Positions 1 through 7,254 of a DNA stretch of 12,046 nucleotides are shown piece after piece. The stretch is taken from NCBI GenBank assembly GCA_944329545.1, contig CALVIK010000019.1:1-12046 (forward strand). The letters run 5' to 3'. Every line of letters begins with the position of its first letter. Position 1 is the first letter of the stretch. The translations under genes were made by a program, and so were the position numbers. The notes beneath the pieces were generated by a model. It made no database searches and was not told the DNA's origin. It saw only the letters and a program-made list of their open reading frames with translations. Source of the DNA: an uncultured Bacilli bacterium. GTDB taxonomy: Bacteria; Bacillota_I; Bacilli_A; RF39; UBA660.

Positions 1-294
1 TTGGTTAGCTACTGTTATGGTATATGTTATAGAATCTCCTGGACTTACTAGGTTTGTACTAAATGTTGCCGTTGTTTCAGTATGAGTTGGTTCTACTTCA
101 TTACTTGCATCTCCTACTACATCACCACTTGTGATATCTGTTATTAGTACGCGCCAGTTACTTGAAATATTACTTGTTCCATTTATTTTTAGTTGCGCAT
201 TAAAAGCTGCATATCCGATACCCATAAGTAGTAATATACAGCATAAGCCCCCTATTATTAGATTATTTTTTTGTCTTCTACTTAAATTTTGCAT
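1..294 (-). CDS. N-terminal part of an exported surface repeat protein (runs off left edge)
   Basis: Ninety-eight codons are visible, starting at ATG 294-292 behind an AGGAGG ribosome binding site and open to base 1. The N-terminus is basic (RRQKNN) and is followed by a hydrophobic segment at about residues 11-30 (LIIGG to GIGYAA), so it is a signal peptide or membrane anchor. After this comes AFNAQLKINGTSNISSNW, a start I associate with large surface proteins of gut Bacilli. Residues about 83-97 (SPGDSITYTITVAN) resemble the opening strand of a DUF11-type conserved repeat, an Ig-like extracellular module. The mature part is rich in Thr and Ser. I infer a cell-surface or secreted protein. The ligand and full length are unknown because the gene is cut by the window. 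It has its own promoter at 388-416 and is divergent from the XRE gene at 462. Confidence 0.82.
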   Translation of the reverse strand, partial: MQNLSRRQKNNLIIGGLCCILLLMGIGYAAFNAQLKINGTSNISSNWRVLITDITSGDVVGDASNEVEPTHTETTATFSTNLVSPGDSITYTITVANQ

Positions 295-387
295 TTTTTA
301 CTTCCTCCTATTTATTTATTATGGTTAAAAATAACTCTTTTAATCACAATATAGTTTTTTATTCTCTATTTTATTATCTTATAATAA

Positions 388-416
388 ATTTTAGCATCCA
401 AATGAATGCTTGTCAA
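388..416 (-). promoter_or_regulatory. Sigma-A-type promoter of the surface protein gene
   Basis: On the minus strand a perfect -35 TTGACA (416-411) is separated by exactly 17 bases from a -10 TAAAAT (393-388). The transcript would begin near 381 and carry a leader of about 85 bases to the ATG at 294. It is the best -35 hexamer in the window. Confidence 0.75.
394..409. promoter_or_regulatory. Imperfect palindrome between -35 and -10, candidate operator
   Basis: The sequence GCATCCAAATGAATGC has arms GCATCCA and TGAATGC, with one mismatch per arm pair, and fills almost the whole 17-base spacer of the surface protein promoter. A dimeric repressor bound here would block RNA polymerase. The divergent XRE-family gene at 462 is the obvious candidate ligand. 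This is inference from position and symmetry only. Confidence 0.45.
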
Positions 417-437
417 GGTATGCGAACAAATTATTGT

Positions 438-443
438 TAAAAT
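438..443 (+). promoter_or_regulatory. Extended -10 promoter of the XRE gene
   Basis: TAAAAT is preceded by TG one base upstream (TGTTAAAAT at 435-443 region), an extended -10 element. No good -35 is seen at 17 bases. The leader would be only about 10-12 bases, starting at the ribosome binding site GAGGTG (451-456). Confidence 0.4.
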
Positions 444-461
444 TGACATAGAGGTGAAAAA

Positions 462-698
462 ATGTGCTTTAAAAGAATTAAAGATTTACGAATAGATAAT
501 GATTTATATCAAAAACAAGTAGCAAAAATATTAAAAATAACAAGACAACAATATAGCCTTTATGAAACCGGTAAAAAAGATATTCCGGTTGATTTACTTT
601 GTAAGCTTGCTGATTATTATAATACCAGTACTGATTATATTTTAAATAGAACTAATATAAAAAACAAAATTCCAGAAAAAGACAAAAGTTTTCAATAA
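462..698 (+). CDS. Small XRE/Cro-type helix-turn-helix regulator
   Basis: This 78-residue protein is almost entirely an HTH_3 domain. Residues 5-60 show the pattern of the family: an initial helix (IKDLRIDNDLYQKQVAKIL), the turn and recognition helix (ITRQQYSLYETGKKDIPVDLL) and the closing helices (LCKLADYYNTSTDYIL). The last 15 residues are polar and lysine-rich. Single-domain proteins of this kind bind DNA as dimers, usually repressing their own or a neighbouring promoter. The gene is divergent from the surface protein gene, and 167 bases lie between their start codons. A palindrome sits in that promoter, so it may control it. Start ATG 462 has GAGGTG five bases upstream. The glycosyltransferase gene follows on the same strand 67 bases later with its own promoter. 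Confidence 0.9.
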   Translation: MCFKRIKDLRIDNDLYQKQVAKILKITRQQYSLYETGKKDIPVDLLCKLADYYNTSTDYILNRTNIKNKIPEKDKSFQ

Positions 699-730
699 AG
701 ATAAATATAGAAAAATTAAGGAAAATATGC

Positions 731-736
731 TATAAT
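731..736 (+). promoter_or_regulatory. Extended -10 promoter of the glycosyltransferase gene
   Basis: A perfect TATAAT is preceded by TG and one base (TGCTATAAT, 728-736), which makes an extended -10. The -35 region (about 708-713, TAGAAA) is poor, as expected for this promoter class. The start codon is 29 bases downstream, with GAGG at 755-758 as ribosome binding site. Confidence 0.55.
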
Positions 737-765
737 TTTGTAAAATATATAGATGAGGTTTAAAT

Positions 766-1713
766 ATGGAAAATGAAAAAATTTTAATTGAAATTGCAGC
801 ATATTGTGATGATGAATTACTAAATACCGTCAAAAGTGCACTTATACAAGCAAAATATCCGCATAGAATACATTTTGCAATTTGTTATCAAAGTGACGAT
901 TTAAAAGATTATTATGAACTAAAAAAAATTAAAAACTGTAAAATAATTTATTTAAAAAAAAATGAATCTAAAGGTAGTGTCTATGCTAGATATTTATGTC
1001 AAAATTTAATTACTGATGAAAAATATGTCTATCAAATAGATGCTCATATGCGCTTTGTTAAAGATTGGGATATAAAAATTATTCAGCAATTGCTATCTTT
1101 AAACGATAATAAAGCTATTTTATCAGGCTATCCACCAGCTTTAACCGAAGAAATGTTAATGTTACCTTTAAACGATAAAATATTTGATAATCCCGGAAGT
1201 GGTGTTGTTATGTACGCTAAAAACTTTAGAACAGATTTTAAAGATAGCTGTTTTATTGCCTGTGCTAGTAAACTTATCAACAAAAATAATCCTTTAGCGT
1301 ATAAGAAAAACGCTTTTATTGCTGCTGGTAATTTCTTTACTTTTAGTCTAGCGCATAAAATAGTTAAACCCGATATAAATATGTATTTTTATGGAGATGA
1401 ACTACCTATGAGTATTAGATTATATACGCATGGCTTTAATGTTTATAATCCTGGCGAAAGTTTTATTTATCATTTATATAAAAAAAAATTTACTGAATTA
1501 CCTGGTTTGAAAAAAAATACTTTAAAAAATGAAAACCAAAGATTTCAAAATTTATTAGGTCTAATAACAACCGAAAACATCCCATCTGAATTTAATCTTG
1601 GAAAAATAAGAAGCCTTAAAGATTATCAAAATACTTTTGGCATTGATTTTAAAAATAAAACTCTAACAGATTTAGCTAAAACTGGTAATTTTGAAAATAT
1701 AAAAAATATCTAG
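766..1713 (+). CDS. GT60-like (GlcNAc-transferase family) glycosyltransferase
   Basis: The 315-residue protein resembles Pfam PF11397/CAZy GT60, the family of cytoplasmic polypeptide GlcNAc-transferases such as the Skp1 enzyme of Dictyostelium, with bacterial members. Visible hallmarks are a GT-A start (ILIEIAAYCDDELLNTVKSA, 6-25), FAICYQ (37-42), ARYLCQNL (74-81), YQIDAHMRFVKDWD (89-102) with D92-x-H94 in place of the usual DXD metal site, AILSGYPPA (117-125), and GDELPMSIRLYTHGF (210-224) ending with H236. There is no signal peptide or membrane segment, so it should act in the cytoplasm with a nucleotide sugar. The acceptor is not identifiable. The nearby Ser/Thr-rich surface protein is one possibility. 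Substrate sugar GlcNAc is inferred from the family. The start has a GAGG site and an extended -10 promoter. The gene converges on yebC and shares a terminator with it. Confidence 0.78.
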   Translation: MENEKILIEIAAYCDDELLNTVKSALIQAKYPHRIHFAICYQSDDLKDYYELKKIKNCKIIYLKKNESKGSVYARYLCQNLITDEKYVYQIDAHMRFVKDWDIKIIQQLLSLNDNKAILSGYPPALTEEMLMLPLNDKIFDNPGSGVVMYAKNFRTDFKDSCFIACASKLINKNNPLAYKKNAFIAAGNFFTFSLAHKIVKPDINMYFYGDELPMSIRLYTHGFNVYNPGESFIYHLYKKKFTELPGLKKNTLKNENQRFQNLLGLITTENIPSEFNLGKIRSLKDYQNTFGIDFKNKTLTDLAKTGNFENIKNI

Positions 1714-1732
1714 TAACAAACTGGATATTTTT
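1702..1732. terminator. Bidirectional intrinsic terminator between the glycosyltransferase gene and yebC
   Basis: A 13-base-pair stem (1702-1714 with 1720-1732, one G-T wobble) closes a five-base loop AACAA. It is A-rich on the left and T-rich on the right, so it can end transcription from both strands. The glycosyltransferase stop codon (1711-1713) lies in its left arm, and the yebC stop begins one base past its right arm. Confidence 0.8.
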
Positions 1733-2449
1733 TTACATTTCAACATTATGATAGATGTGCTGAACATCTTCAATATCATCAAGCATTGTTAAAAGTTTAT
1801 CAAAAGTTTCTTTATCTTCACCTGTTAAAACAACCTTATCTTTAGCAATATAAGTAATTTCATCCATATCAAATTCTATATTAGGTAATTTTTTACTAAT
1901 AGCTTCTTTAATATTAAATAAATCATTAGGGTGTCCATAAACAACCGTTTCCCCTTCATCAATTTCAATATCAATAAAATCAGCATCGTTTTCTAGTAAA
2001 GTTTCCATAGTTTCTTCTTCATTTAAACCTTTAAAACTAACAATGCATAAATGATCATACATATAACTAACACTACCTTGCGCACCTAATTTAACATGAC
2101 ATTTGTTAACTGCCGCTCTTATACTACTAACACTACGGTTAACATTATCCGTTAAGCAAGCGACAATTAAAGTTGAGCCAGCTGGACCAAATAATTCATA
2201 ATTCGTACTAGTATAAGTTTCATCTACACCGCTATTTACTTTATCAATAGCTCTATTAATAATATCACTAGGAACTTGTTCTTTTTTAGCTCTTTCAACT
2301 AATCTTTTTAAAACTGCATTACTTTCTTGCTCTACGCCACCATTTTTTGCTGCTTGATATATTTCTCTAGCATACATTGAATAAAGTTTAGCTTTCGCTG
2401 CCCCTGTTTTTTGAATACTAGCTTTTCTTACCTCATATGCTCTTCCCAT
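1733..2449 (-). CDS. yebC: YebC/PmpR/TACO1-family protein
   Basis: This is a full-length family member of 238 residues. The N-terminus (MGRAYEVRKASIQKTGAAKA) and the segments FGPAGSTLIVACLTDNVNR, AVNKCHVKLGAQGSVSYMYD and VYGHPNDLFNIKEAI are typical, and the form of the N-terminus is closer to the YeeN/YeeI (YebC2) branch than to classical YebC. The family was long called transcriptional regulators. Recent work on bacterial YebC proteins and mitochondrial TACO1 points to a role on the ribosome, relieving stalling at proline-rich stretches. The gene starts four bases after the rnc stop, and its ribosome binding site (AAGGGTGA) contains the rnc stop codon, so the two are translationally coupled in one operon. 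It ends at the bidirectional terminator shared with the glycosyltransferase gene. Confidence 0.95.
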   Translation of the reverse strand: MGRAYEVRKASIQKTGAAKAKLYSMYAREIYQAAKNGGVEQESNAVLKRLVERAKKEQVPSDIINRAIDKVNSGVDETYTSTNYELFGPAGSTLIVACLTDNVNRSVSSIRAAVNKCHVKLGAQGSVSYMYDHLCIVSFKGLNEEETMETLLENDADFIDIEIDEGETVVYGHPNDLFNIKEAISKKLPNIEFDMDEITYIAKDKVVLTGEDKETFDKLLTMLDDIEDVQHIYHNVEM

Positions 2450-2453
2450 TATT

Positions 2454-3116
2454 TCACCCTTTCTGTGCCTTTTCTAAAGCATTTTTAGCGGCTAACTGTT
2501 CCGCTTGTTTTTTACTATGTGCGATACCTTCACCATAAACAATATTATCGATAATAACTTCAGCTGTAAATGTTTTATTATGAGCCGGTCCTTCTTCATT
2601 AATAATTTTATATTTTAAACTTTTTTTATCCGTCTGCACATATTCTTGAAGTGAAGATTTATAATCTTTAAAATAATCAATCGCATGACTTTCAATAATT
2701 GGAATAACTATTTCTTTAAAAAATTTTCGCGCCACTTCTATTCCTTGATCTAAATATAAAGCGCCTAAAAAAGATTCAAAAATGTCAGAATTAGTTGCTT
2801 TTCTTTTCATGCCACCACTTTCAAGTTCTCCTTTACCAAGTCGCAAATGCTCACCAAGCCCTAAAATTTTCGAATATTCATAAAGGGCTGTTTCACAAAC
2901 ATAGTGACTTCTAAGTTTTGTCATTTCTCCTTCATCAATATGCCTTGTATTAAATAAATAATCACTCATTAAAAGTTGTAAAACCGCATCTCCTAAAAAT
3001 TCTAACCTTTCATAACTTTCAACGCCATGTTCATTCGCATAAGATGTATGCGTAAAAGCTGTTTGATATAACTCAATATTGTTAGGTTTTATTTTTAATT
3101 TTTCAAATATTCGCAC
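2454..3116 (-). CDS. rnc: Ribonuclease III
   Basis: RNase III cleaves double-stranded RNA during rRNA maturation and mRNA turnover. The signature ERLEFLGDAV is present. In the numbering of the longer reading (start 3125) the metal-binding acidic residues are E39, E42, D46, D114 and E117. A double-stranded RNA-binding domain follows at about 155-221 (SSLQEYVQ, GPAHNKTFTAEV, SKKQAEQLAAKNAL). Both domains are intact. I choose the GTG at 3116 (220 residues) rather than the GTG at 3125. The ribosome binding site AGGTGAT is then four bases upstream, whereas the 3125 start would sit inside that site and almost at the transcript's 5' end. It is first in the rnc-yebC operon, behind an extended -10 promoter at 3133-3138. 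Confidence 0.96.
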   Translation of the reverse strand: MRIFEKLKIKPNNIELYQTAFTHTSYANEHGVESYERLEFLGDAVLQLLMSDYLFNTRHIDEGEMTKLRSHYVCETALYEYSKILGLGEHLRLGKGELESGGMKRKATNSDIFESFLGALYLDQGIEVARKFFKEIVIPIIESHAIDYFKDYKSSLQEYVQTDKKSLKYKIINEEGPAHNKTFTAEVIIDNIVYGEGIAHSKKQAEQLAAKNALEKAQKG

Positions 3117-3132
3117 ATTTATCACCTTTCCA

Positions 3133-3138
3133 ATTATA
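3133..3138 (-). promoter_or_regulatory. Extended -10 promoter of rnc-yebC
   Basis: On the minus strand TGATATAAT gives TG, one base, then a perfect TATAAT (3138-3133). No clear -35 is present. Transcription would start near 3126, about ten bases before the GTG at 3116. It lies just downstream of the lipoprotein gene's terminator. Confidence 0.6.
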
Positions 3139-3178
3139 TCACAGTTTTCTTAATTAGTATATGTTTTTATTAGAAAAA

Positions 3179-3202
3179 AAATATAAGAGCACCCTTATAT
3201 TT
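3179..3202 (-). terminator. Intrinsic terminator of the lipoprotein gene
   Basis: Nine-base-pair perfect stem AAATATAAG/CTTATATTT (3179-3187 with 3194-3202) with a six-base loop. On the minus strand it is followed by a run of T (bases 3178-3174). It begins two bases after the lipoprotein stop codon. Confidence 0.85.
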
Positions 3203-3203
3203 T

Positions 3204-4652
3204 CTATAATCTTTCTGTATCGTCACTAACCATATTTAAGTTTTCTGACGATTTAATATTATTTGGCAAATTTTCTTCTGTCGTATTAATAGTTGCATTA
3301 TTCATGGTAGCTGGATTTTCAGTAACCGGATTTTCAATAACTGGTTTTTCAGTAACTTCTAAAGTATTTTCATTTACCGGCACTATTGAATCCGTATTTA
3401 AATTCTCGGCTACTGGCATAGCTGTTTCTAAAGGCTTTGGCATAACTGGTTCATTTGGTACCGGCGTGGTTGTCGCCATAGGTTGAATATTATTACTAGG
3501 AGAATTATCAACTTTAGTTTGTAACAATTCTTTTTTCTTTTTATGATTTTTACTTATTTTTTTAATAATTAAAATTATAATAATAAGTAATAATAAGGCA
3601 ATTGCTCCTATTACAGCATAAATCACATATTTGCTAATAAGTGAAAATTCAAATTCCATATTACCATCATTAGAAACTAAATTCCAAGATAAAGTTTTTC
3701 CATCGTTTGAAACTTTATCAGCATTATGATTAATAACTTCATTTGGTAATGTCACAACTAATTGCATATCAAAATAAGAATTTAAAGAGCTACTGTCTCC
3801 CGTAGTTTCTCTTGGAATACTAGCTTTATAATTAAGACCATCTTTGGTAAAAATAGACGCTTTTAAATCTAAAGAACTTTCTTTAGTATTAGCTATCGTA
3901 CCTTCAGTTTCCGCTACCGCTTCGTTAATATCAGTTTCAACATTAAAGTTTATATCTTCAAGACGAATGTCTTCAATATTTTTAAAACTTTTTGTAAAAC
4001 GATAGCCTTTATAATCATCTTTACTATATCTTTCTACTTTATAGCCTTTTTTCTCGTAAGCTTGGCGATCTTGCTTAGAAATAGTCTCATCGATTAAAGC
4101 CCATTTTTCTTCTTCATTTAACGAAGTACTATCTTGAACTTCCGCCGTTTCATCAGTTAAATCAGTGGCATTATTTTCAAAAGTATCTTCGCTAGCTATT
4201 TCGCAAACTACTTCGCCGCTTTCATTATTACAAGTATAACCATTATATACTAGACCAGTAATTGTAATAGTTCCATCCGGTAAAATTGTAAAAGTTCCCG
4301 CCGTAGCTGAAGGCTCTTCTACTGTAATTTCACCGATAATATTATTATCAGTAATATTACCTGTTAAACCAGTAGCTGGTATCTGCACAGGATTAGTTCC
4401 AGTTTGATTTGCTGTATAAGCATTTTGAATAGCTTCAATATAAGCATTAGTTTTTTCAATAGCTAATTCTTCTTCATCTTCAGCCGTATTTTCGCTCATA
4501 GCATTAAGAAATTCTTCATCAAAAGCCAAAATAACTGAATAATCCATTGATTTATCGCTATTAATTGCCATATTATATTCAGTTTTAACTGTACAACCAC
4601 TAATTAAAACTGTTACCATTAGTAAAATAAATATTTTTTTCAGATTTTTCAT
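3204..4652 (-). CDS. LppM-like lipoprotein with C-terminal membrane segment
   Basis: Residues 1-20 form a lipoprotein signal peptide: KK at 5-6, a hydrophobic core and the lipobox LISGC with C20 as lipidation site. Next comes an LppM-like (DUF3153-type) beta region in two parts, starting YNMAINSDKSMDYSVILAF and resuming at about 195-335 with GYKVERYSKDDYKGYRFTK and VTLPNEVINHNADK plus TLSWNL. Between the parts, residues about 55-185 are an acidic, Thr-rich insertion with a Cys pair (GYTCNNESGEVVCEI). A membrane helix spans about 342-363, followed by a basic stop-transfer patch (KKISKNHKKKK). The last 105 residues are Pro/Asn/Thr-rich and should be cytoplasmic and disordered. So the protein is held at both ends, with the beta domain outside. 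Function is unknown. Start ATG 4652 is preferred over GTG 4661 because it gives the lipid signal its usual length. It is a single-gene unit with its own promoter and terminator. Confidence 0.75.
   Translation of the reverse strand: MKNLKKIFILLMVTVLISGCTVKTEYNMAINSDKSMDYSVILAFDEEFLNAMSENTAEDEEELAIEKTNAYIEAIQNAYTANQTGTNPVQIPATGLTGNITDNNIIGEITVEEPSATAGTFTILPDGTITITGLVYNGYTCNNESGEVVCEIASEDTFENNATDLTDETAEVQDSTSLNEEEKWALIDETISKQDRQAYEKKGYKVERYSKDDYKGYRFTKSFKNIEDIRLEDINFNVETDINEAVAETEGTIANTKESSLDLKASIFTKDGLNYKASIPRETTGDSSSLNSYFDMQLVVTLPNEVINHNADKVSNDGKTLSWNLVSNDGNMEFEFSLISKYVIYAVIGAIALLLLIIIILIIKKISKNHKKKKELLQTKVDNSPSNNIQPMATTTPVPNEPVMPKPLETAMPVAENLNTDSIVPVNENTLEVTEKPVIENPVTENPATMNNATINTTEENLPNNIKSSENLNMVSDDTERL
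3310..3354 (-). repeat. Three 15-bp imperfect tandem repeats in the lipoprotein tail
   Basis: Units at 3310-3324, 3325-3339 and 3340-3354 encode the pentapeptide pattern (V/I)-(T/I)-E-(N/K)-P three times in the cytoplasmic tail. Unit number could vary by slippage without breaking the frame. Confidence 0.7.
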
Positions 4653-4688
4653 AAATATCACTAACCTTTCCCTACTTTATTCTTTTTA

Positions 4689-4717
4689 ACTATACCATAA
4701 TTGCTAATAACTAGCAA
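4689..4717 (-). promoter_or_regulatory. Promoter of the lipoprotein gene with a palindrome on the -35
   Basis: On the minus strand, -35 TTGCTA (4717-4712), a 17-base spacer and -10 TATAGT (4694-4689), which is preceded by TG and one base, form a complete extended promoter. The -35 is one arm of a perfect inverted repeat, TTGCTA-5 bases-TAGCAA, at 4701-4717. This could be an operator. Confidence 0.6.
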
Positions 4718-4766
4718 GATTAGATTTAAAATAAAAAGAAAAACTGACAATAATTGACACAAAAAA

Positions 4767-4792
4767 AGATGATACTTTATTTAATATCACCT
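4767..4792 (-). terminator. Intrinsic terminator of parE-parC
   Basis: A ten-base-pair stem (4783-4792 with 4767-4776, two G-T wobbles) with a six-base loop is followed on the minus strand by seven T (to 4761). The parC stop codon lies in the loop, so the stem's first arm is coding sequence. Confidence 0.75.
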
Positions 4793-7245
4793 AAAAAATC
4801 GTCAATTGTCATCATTTGTTCATCAATTTCTTCTAAAGATACTGGCGCCTCTTCCTTACTAATATCTTTAACATAAATAAAGGCATTTTTAATGTTCCCA
4901 TGTGCAATATTACTACCAGTTTGATAACGATCACATAGTTTAAAATCAGAAGATTTTAAATAATTTATTTTATCAGTAACAACGCCTATTATATTTTTTC
5001 CCTCAATGATAAATGATTTTATAATACTATAAGGATTAGTTTTAACATCACGAACAAGTAAAACACCTTTTCGCGCTCGAGATGTTATTTCTACTTCTTC
5101 TAATTTAACTCTTTTACCCGTGTTTTTATCAGTAATAATTAAAATATAAGTTGCTTCTTTATAAGATGAGGCACTCACAACTTCATCATCTTTTAAATTA
5201 ATAGCTTTAACACCACTACCGCGCAGACCTGTAAGTGGTACTTCTAAACTCAAATAGCGAAGTCCATAGCCATTTTTAGTTGTAATAAATATTTCTTTAT
5301 CAGCTATTACTGTTTTAATAACTTTATCACCAGTTTTTAATTTCATTAAATTAATTGGTTTAGAATATCTTTGAACCTTTAAATCTTGTAAAGAAGTTTT
5401 CTTAACCATTCCATTTTTAGTAAATGATAAGAAATGAATATCAGTAAAATCATTAGTTAAATAACTTCCGACAATGTCTTCTCCCGGACTTGTTTTAATG
5501 ATATTACTAACATGTTTCCCCATATCTTTCCATTTAGCTTCGGGAAGTTCATAAACAGGAATATAAAGGAAATTGCCAAGAGAAGTAAATAATATTAAAG
5601 TATCCATAGTGTTAGCTTCATAAATATTTAAAACAAAGTCGCCTTCTTTAAGACCGGTATCATCTTCTGATGCACTATAACTTCTAATAGGAACTCTTTT
5701 GACATAACCTTCATTAGTTATGGTAACCATACAATCTTCTTTAATAATTAAATCAGTATTATCTATTTTAACTTCAGTTACTTCATCATTAATCATGGTT
5801 TTTCTAGCTGTGGCATATTCTTTTTTTACTAATTTAAGTTCAGTTTTCATGACATGTTTTAAAGCTTCTTCGTTGCTTAAAATTTGTTTTAAAAGATGTA
5901 TTTTATTTTTAAGTTCTTCCATTTCAGCCATTAAAGCATTAATATCAGTATTAGTTAAACGATAAAGTTGTAAATTAACAATAGCTTCGGCTTGTAATTT
6001 GGAAAAATCATACTCTTTTTGCAAATTTTCAATAGCATTAGCTTTATTTTTACTTTGTCTAATCGTTTTAATAACTTCATCTAAAATATCCAGCGCTTTA
6101 ATTAAGCCTTCCACAATATGCATTCTGGCTTCAGCATGTTTTAAATCAAATTCTGTTCTTCTAGTAATAAATTCTTTTTGATGAGCAATATAAGCATCTA
6201 AAACAGCTAAAAGGCCTAAAACAACAGGACGGTGATTAACGATAGCGACCATATTATAATTATAAGAAATCATCATATCAGTATTTTTAAGTAAATAATT
6301 AATAATAAGCTCTTCGTTCGCCCCTTTTTTAAGATCAATGGCAATTCGAATACCTTCACGATCAGTTTCATCGCGAACTTCACTAATGCCATCAACTTTT
6401 TTATCAATGCGAACATCATCAATTTTTTTAACTAAATTCATTTTATTAACTTCATAAGGAATTTCCGTAATAATAATTTGTCTTTTGTTTTTAGGGCCTT
6501 CTACTTTAAATTTAGATTTAATCATCACTTTACCCCGGCCTGTTTCAAAAGCTTTTCTAATACCCTCAAGGCCTTCAGCCACACCACCTGTTGGAAAATC
6601 GGGGCCTTTTACGATATCCATAATCGTCTCTAACCGGCAATTAGGGCTTTCAATTCTTTTGATAGTTGCATCAATTACTTCACCTAAATTATGTGGAGGA
6701 ATATTTGTCGCATATCCCGCACTAATACCCGTACTACCATTAACTAAAAGATTCGGAAATTTAGCTGGCAATACGGTTGGTTCAAGTAATGTATCATCAT
6801 AGTTTAAACTCATTAAAACCGTATCTTTGTTAATATCAGCTAGAAGTTCACCAGCTATTTTCGTAAGCCTTGCTTCCGTATAACGCATCGCTGCTGGACC
6901 ATCACCATCCATCGAACCATTATTACCTTGCATTTCGACAAAGCATTCATTATTTTTCCACCACTGACTCATTCTAACTAAAGCGTCGTAAATTGAAGAA
7001 TCTCCATGAGGGTGATAAAAGCCCATAATATTACCAACGGCTTTAGCCGATTTTTTCGTCGGTTTATCATAGGTATTACCATCTTTATACATGGCATATA
7101 AAATTCTTCTTTGTACAGGTTTTAAACCATCACGGACATCCGGAAGTGCCCTATCTTGAATAATCGTTTTCGCATACTGCGCAAAACTCTCTCCCATAAT
7201 ATCTTCTAAAGCGTAGTCATGTATTCTTTTTGTTATATCACTCAT
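4777..7245 (-). CDS. parC: DNA topoisomerase IV subunit A
   Basis: The 822-residue protein is the DNA-cleaving subunit of topoisomerase IV, which unlinks daughter chromosomes together with ParE. Landmarks are RALPDVRDGLKPVQRRILYA (32-51), the helix-turn-helix with HPHGDSS (78-84), the catalytic tyrosine Y122 in AAMRYTEARL, and the GyrA-type box position in the C-terminal beta-propeller (after about residue 500), where RARKGV replaces the QRRGGKG of true GyrA. That difference, and close likeness to staphylococcal GrlA, identify it as ParC. At the quinolone-contact positions it has S83 and D87 (equivalents of S. aureus S80 and E84). The Ser is unmutated and the Asp is also the wild-type residue in streptococci. 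The gene starts nine bases after parE, and its GGGTGAT site overlaps the parE stop. Confidence 0.96.
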   Translation of the reverse strand: MSDITKRIHDYALEDIMGESFAQYAKTIIQDRALPDVRDGLKPVQRRILYAMYKDGNTYDKPTKKSAKAVGNIMGFYHPHGDSSIYDALVRMSQWWKNNECFVEMQGNNGSMDGDGPAAMRYTEARLTKIAGELLADINKDTVLMSLNYDDTLLEPTVLPAKFPNLLVNGSTGISAGYATNIPPHNLGEVIDATIKRIESPNCRLETIMDIVKGPDFPTGGVAEGLEGIRKAFETGRGKVMIKSKFKVEGPKNKRQIIITEIPYEVNKMNLVKKIDDVRIDKKVDGISEVRDETDREGIRIAIDLKKGANEELIINYLLKNTDMMISYNYNMVAIVNHRPVVLGLLAVLDAYIAHQKEFITRRTEFDLKHAEARMHIVEGLIKALDILDEVIKTIRQSKNKANAIENLQKEYDFSKLQAEAIVNLQLYRLTNTDINALMAEMEELKNKIHLLKQILSNEEALKHVMKTELKLVKKEYATARKTMINDEVTEVKIDNTDLIIKEDCMVTITNEGYVKRVPIRSYSASEDDTGLKEGDFVLNIYEANTMDTLILFTSLGNFLYIPVYELPEAKWKDMGKHVSNIIKTSPGEDIVGSYLTNDFTDIHFLSFTKNGMVKKTSLQDLKVQRYSKPINLMKLKTGDKVIKTVIADKEIFITTKNGYGLRYLSLEVPLTGLRGSGVKAINLKDDEVVSASSYKEATYILIITDKNTGKRVKLEEVEITSRARKGVLLVRDVKTNPYSIIKSFIIEGKNIIGVVTDKINYLKSSDFKLCDRYQTGSNIAHGNIKNAFIYVKDISKEEAPVSLEEIDEQMMTIDDFLGDIK

Positions 7246-7254
7246 TTTATCACC

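Noticed and set aside
131..328. Plus-strand open frame of 65 codons at the left edge
   Set aside because: It is antisense to the surface protein gene, which has a promoter, an AGGAGG site, a signal sequence and a recognisable repeat motif.
3304..3486. Plus-strand open frame rich in TGFS repeats
   Set aside because: It is the complement of the tandem pentapeptide repeats in the lipoprotein tail and has no ribosome binding site of its own.
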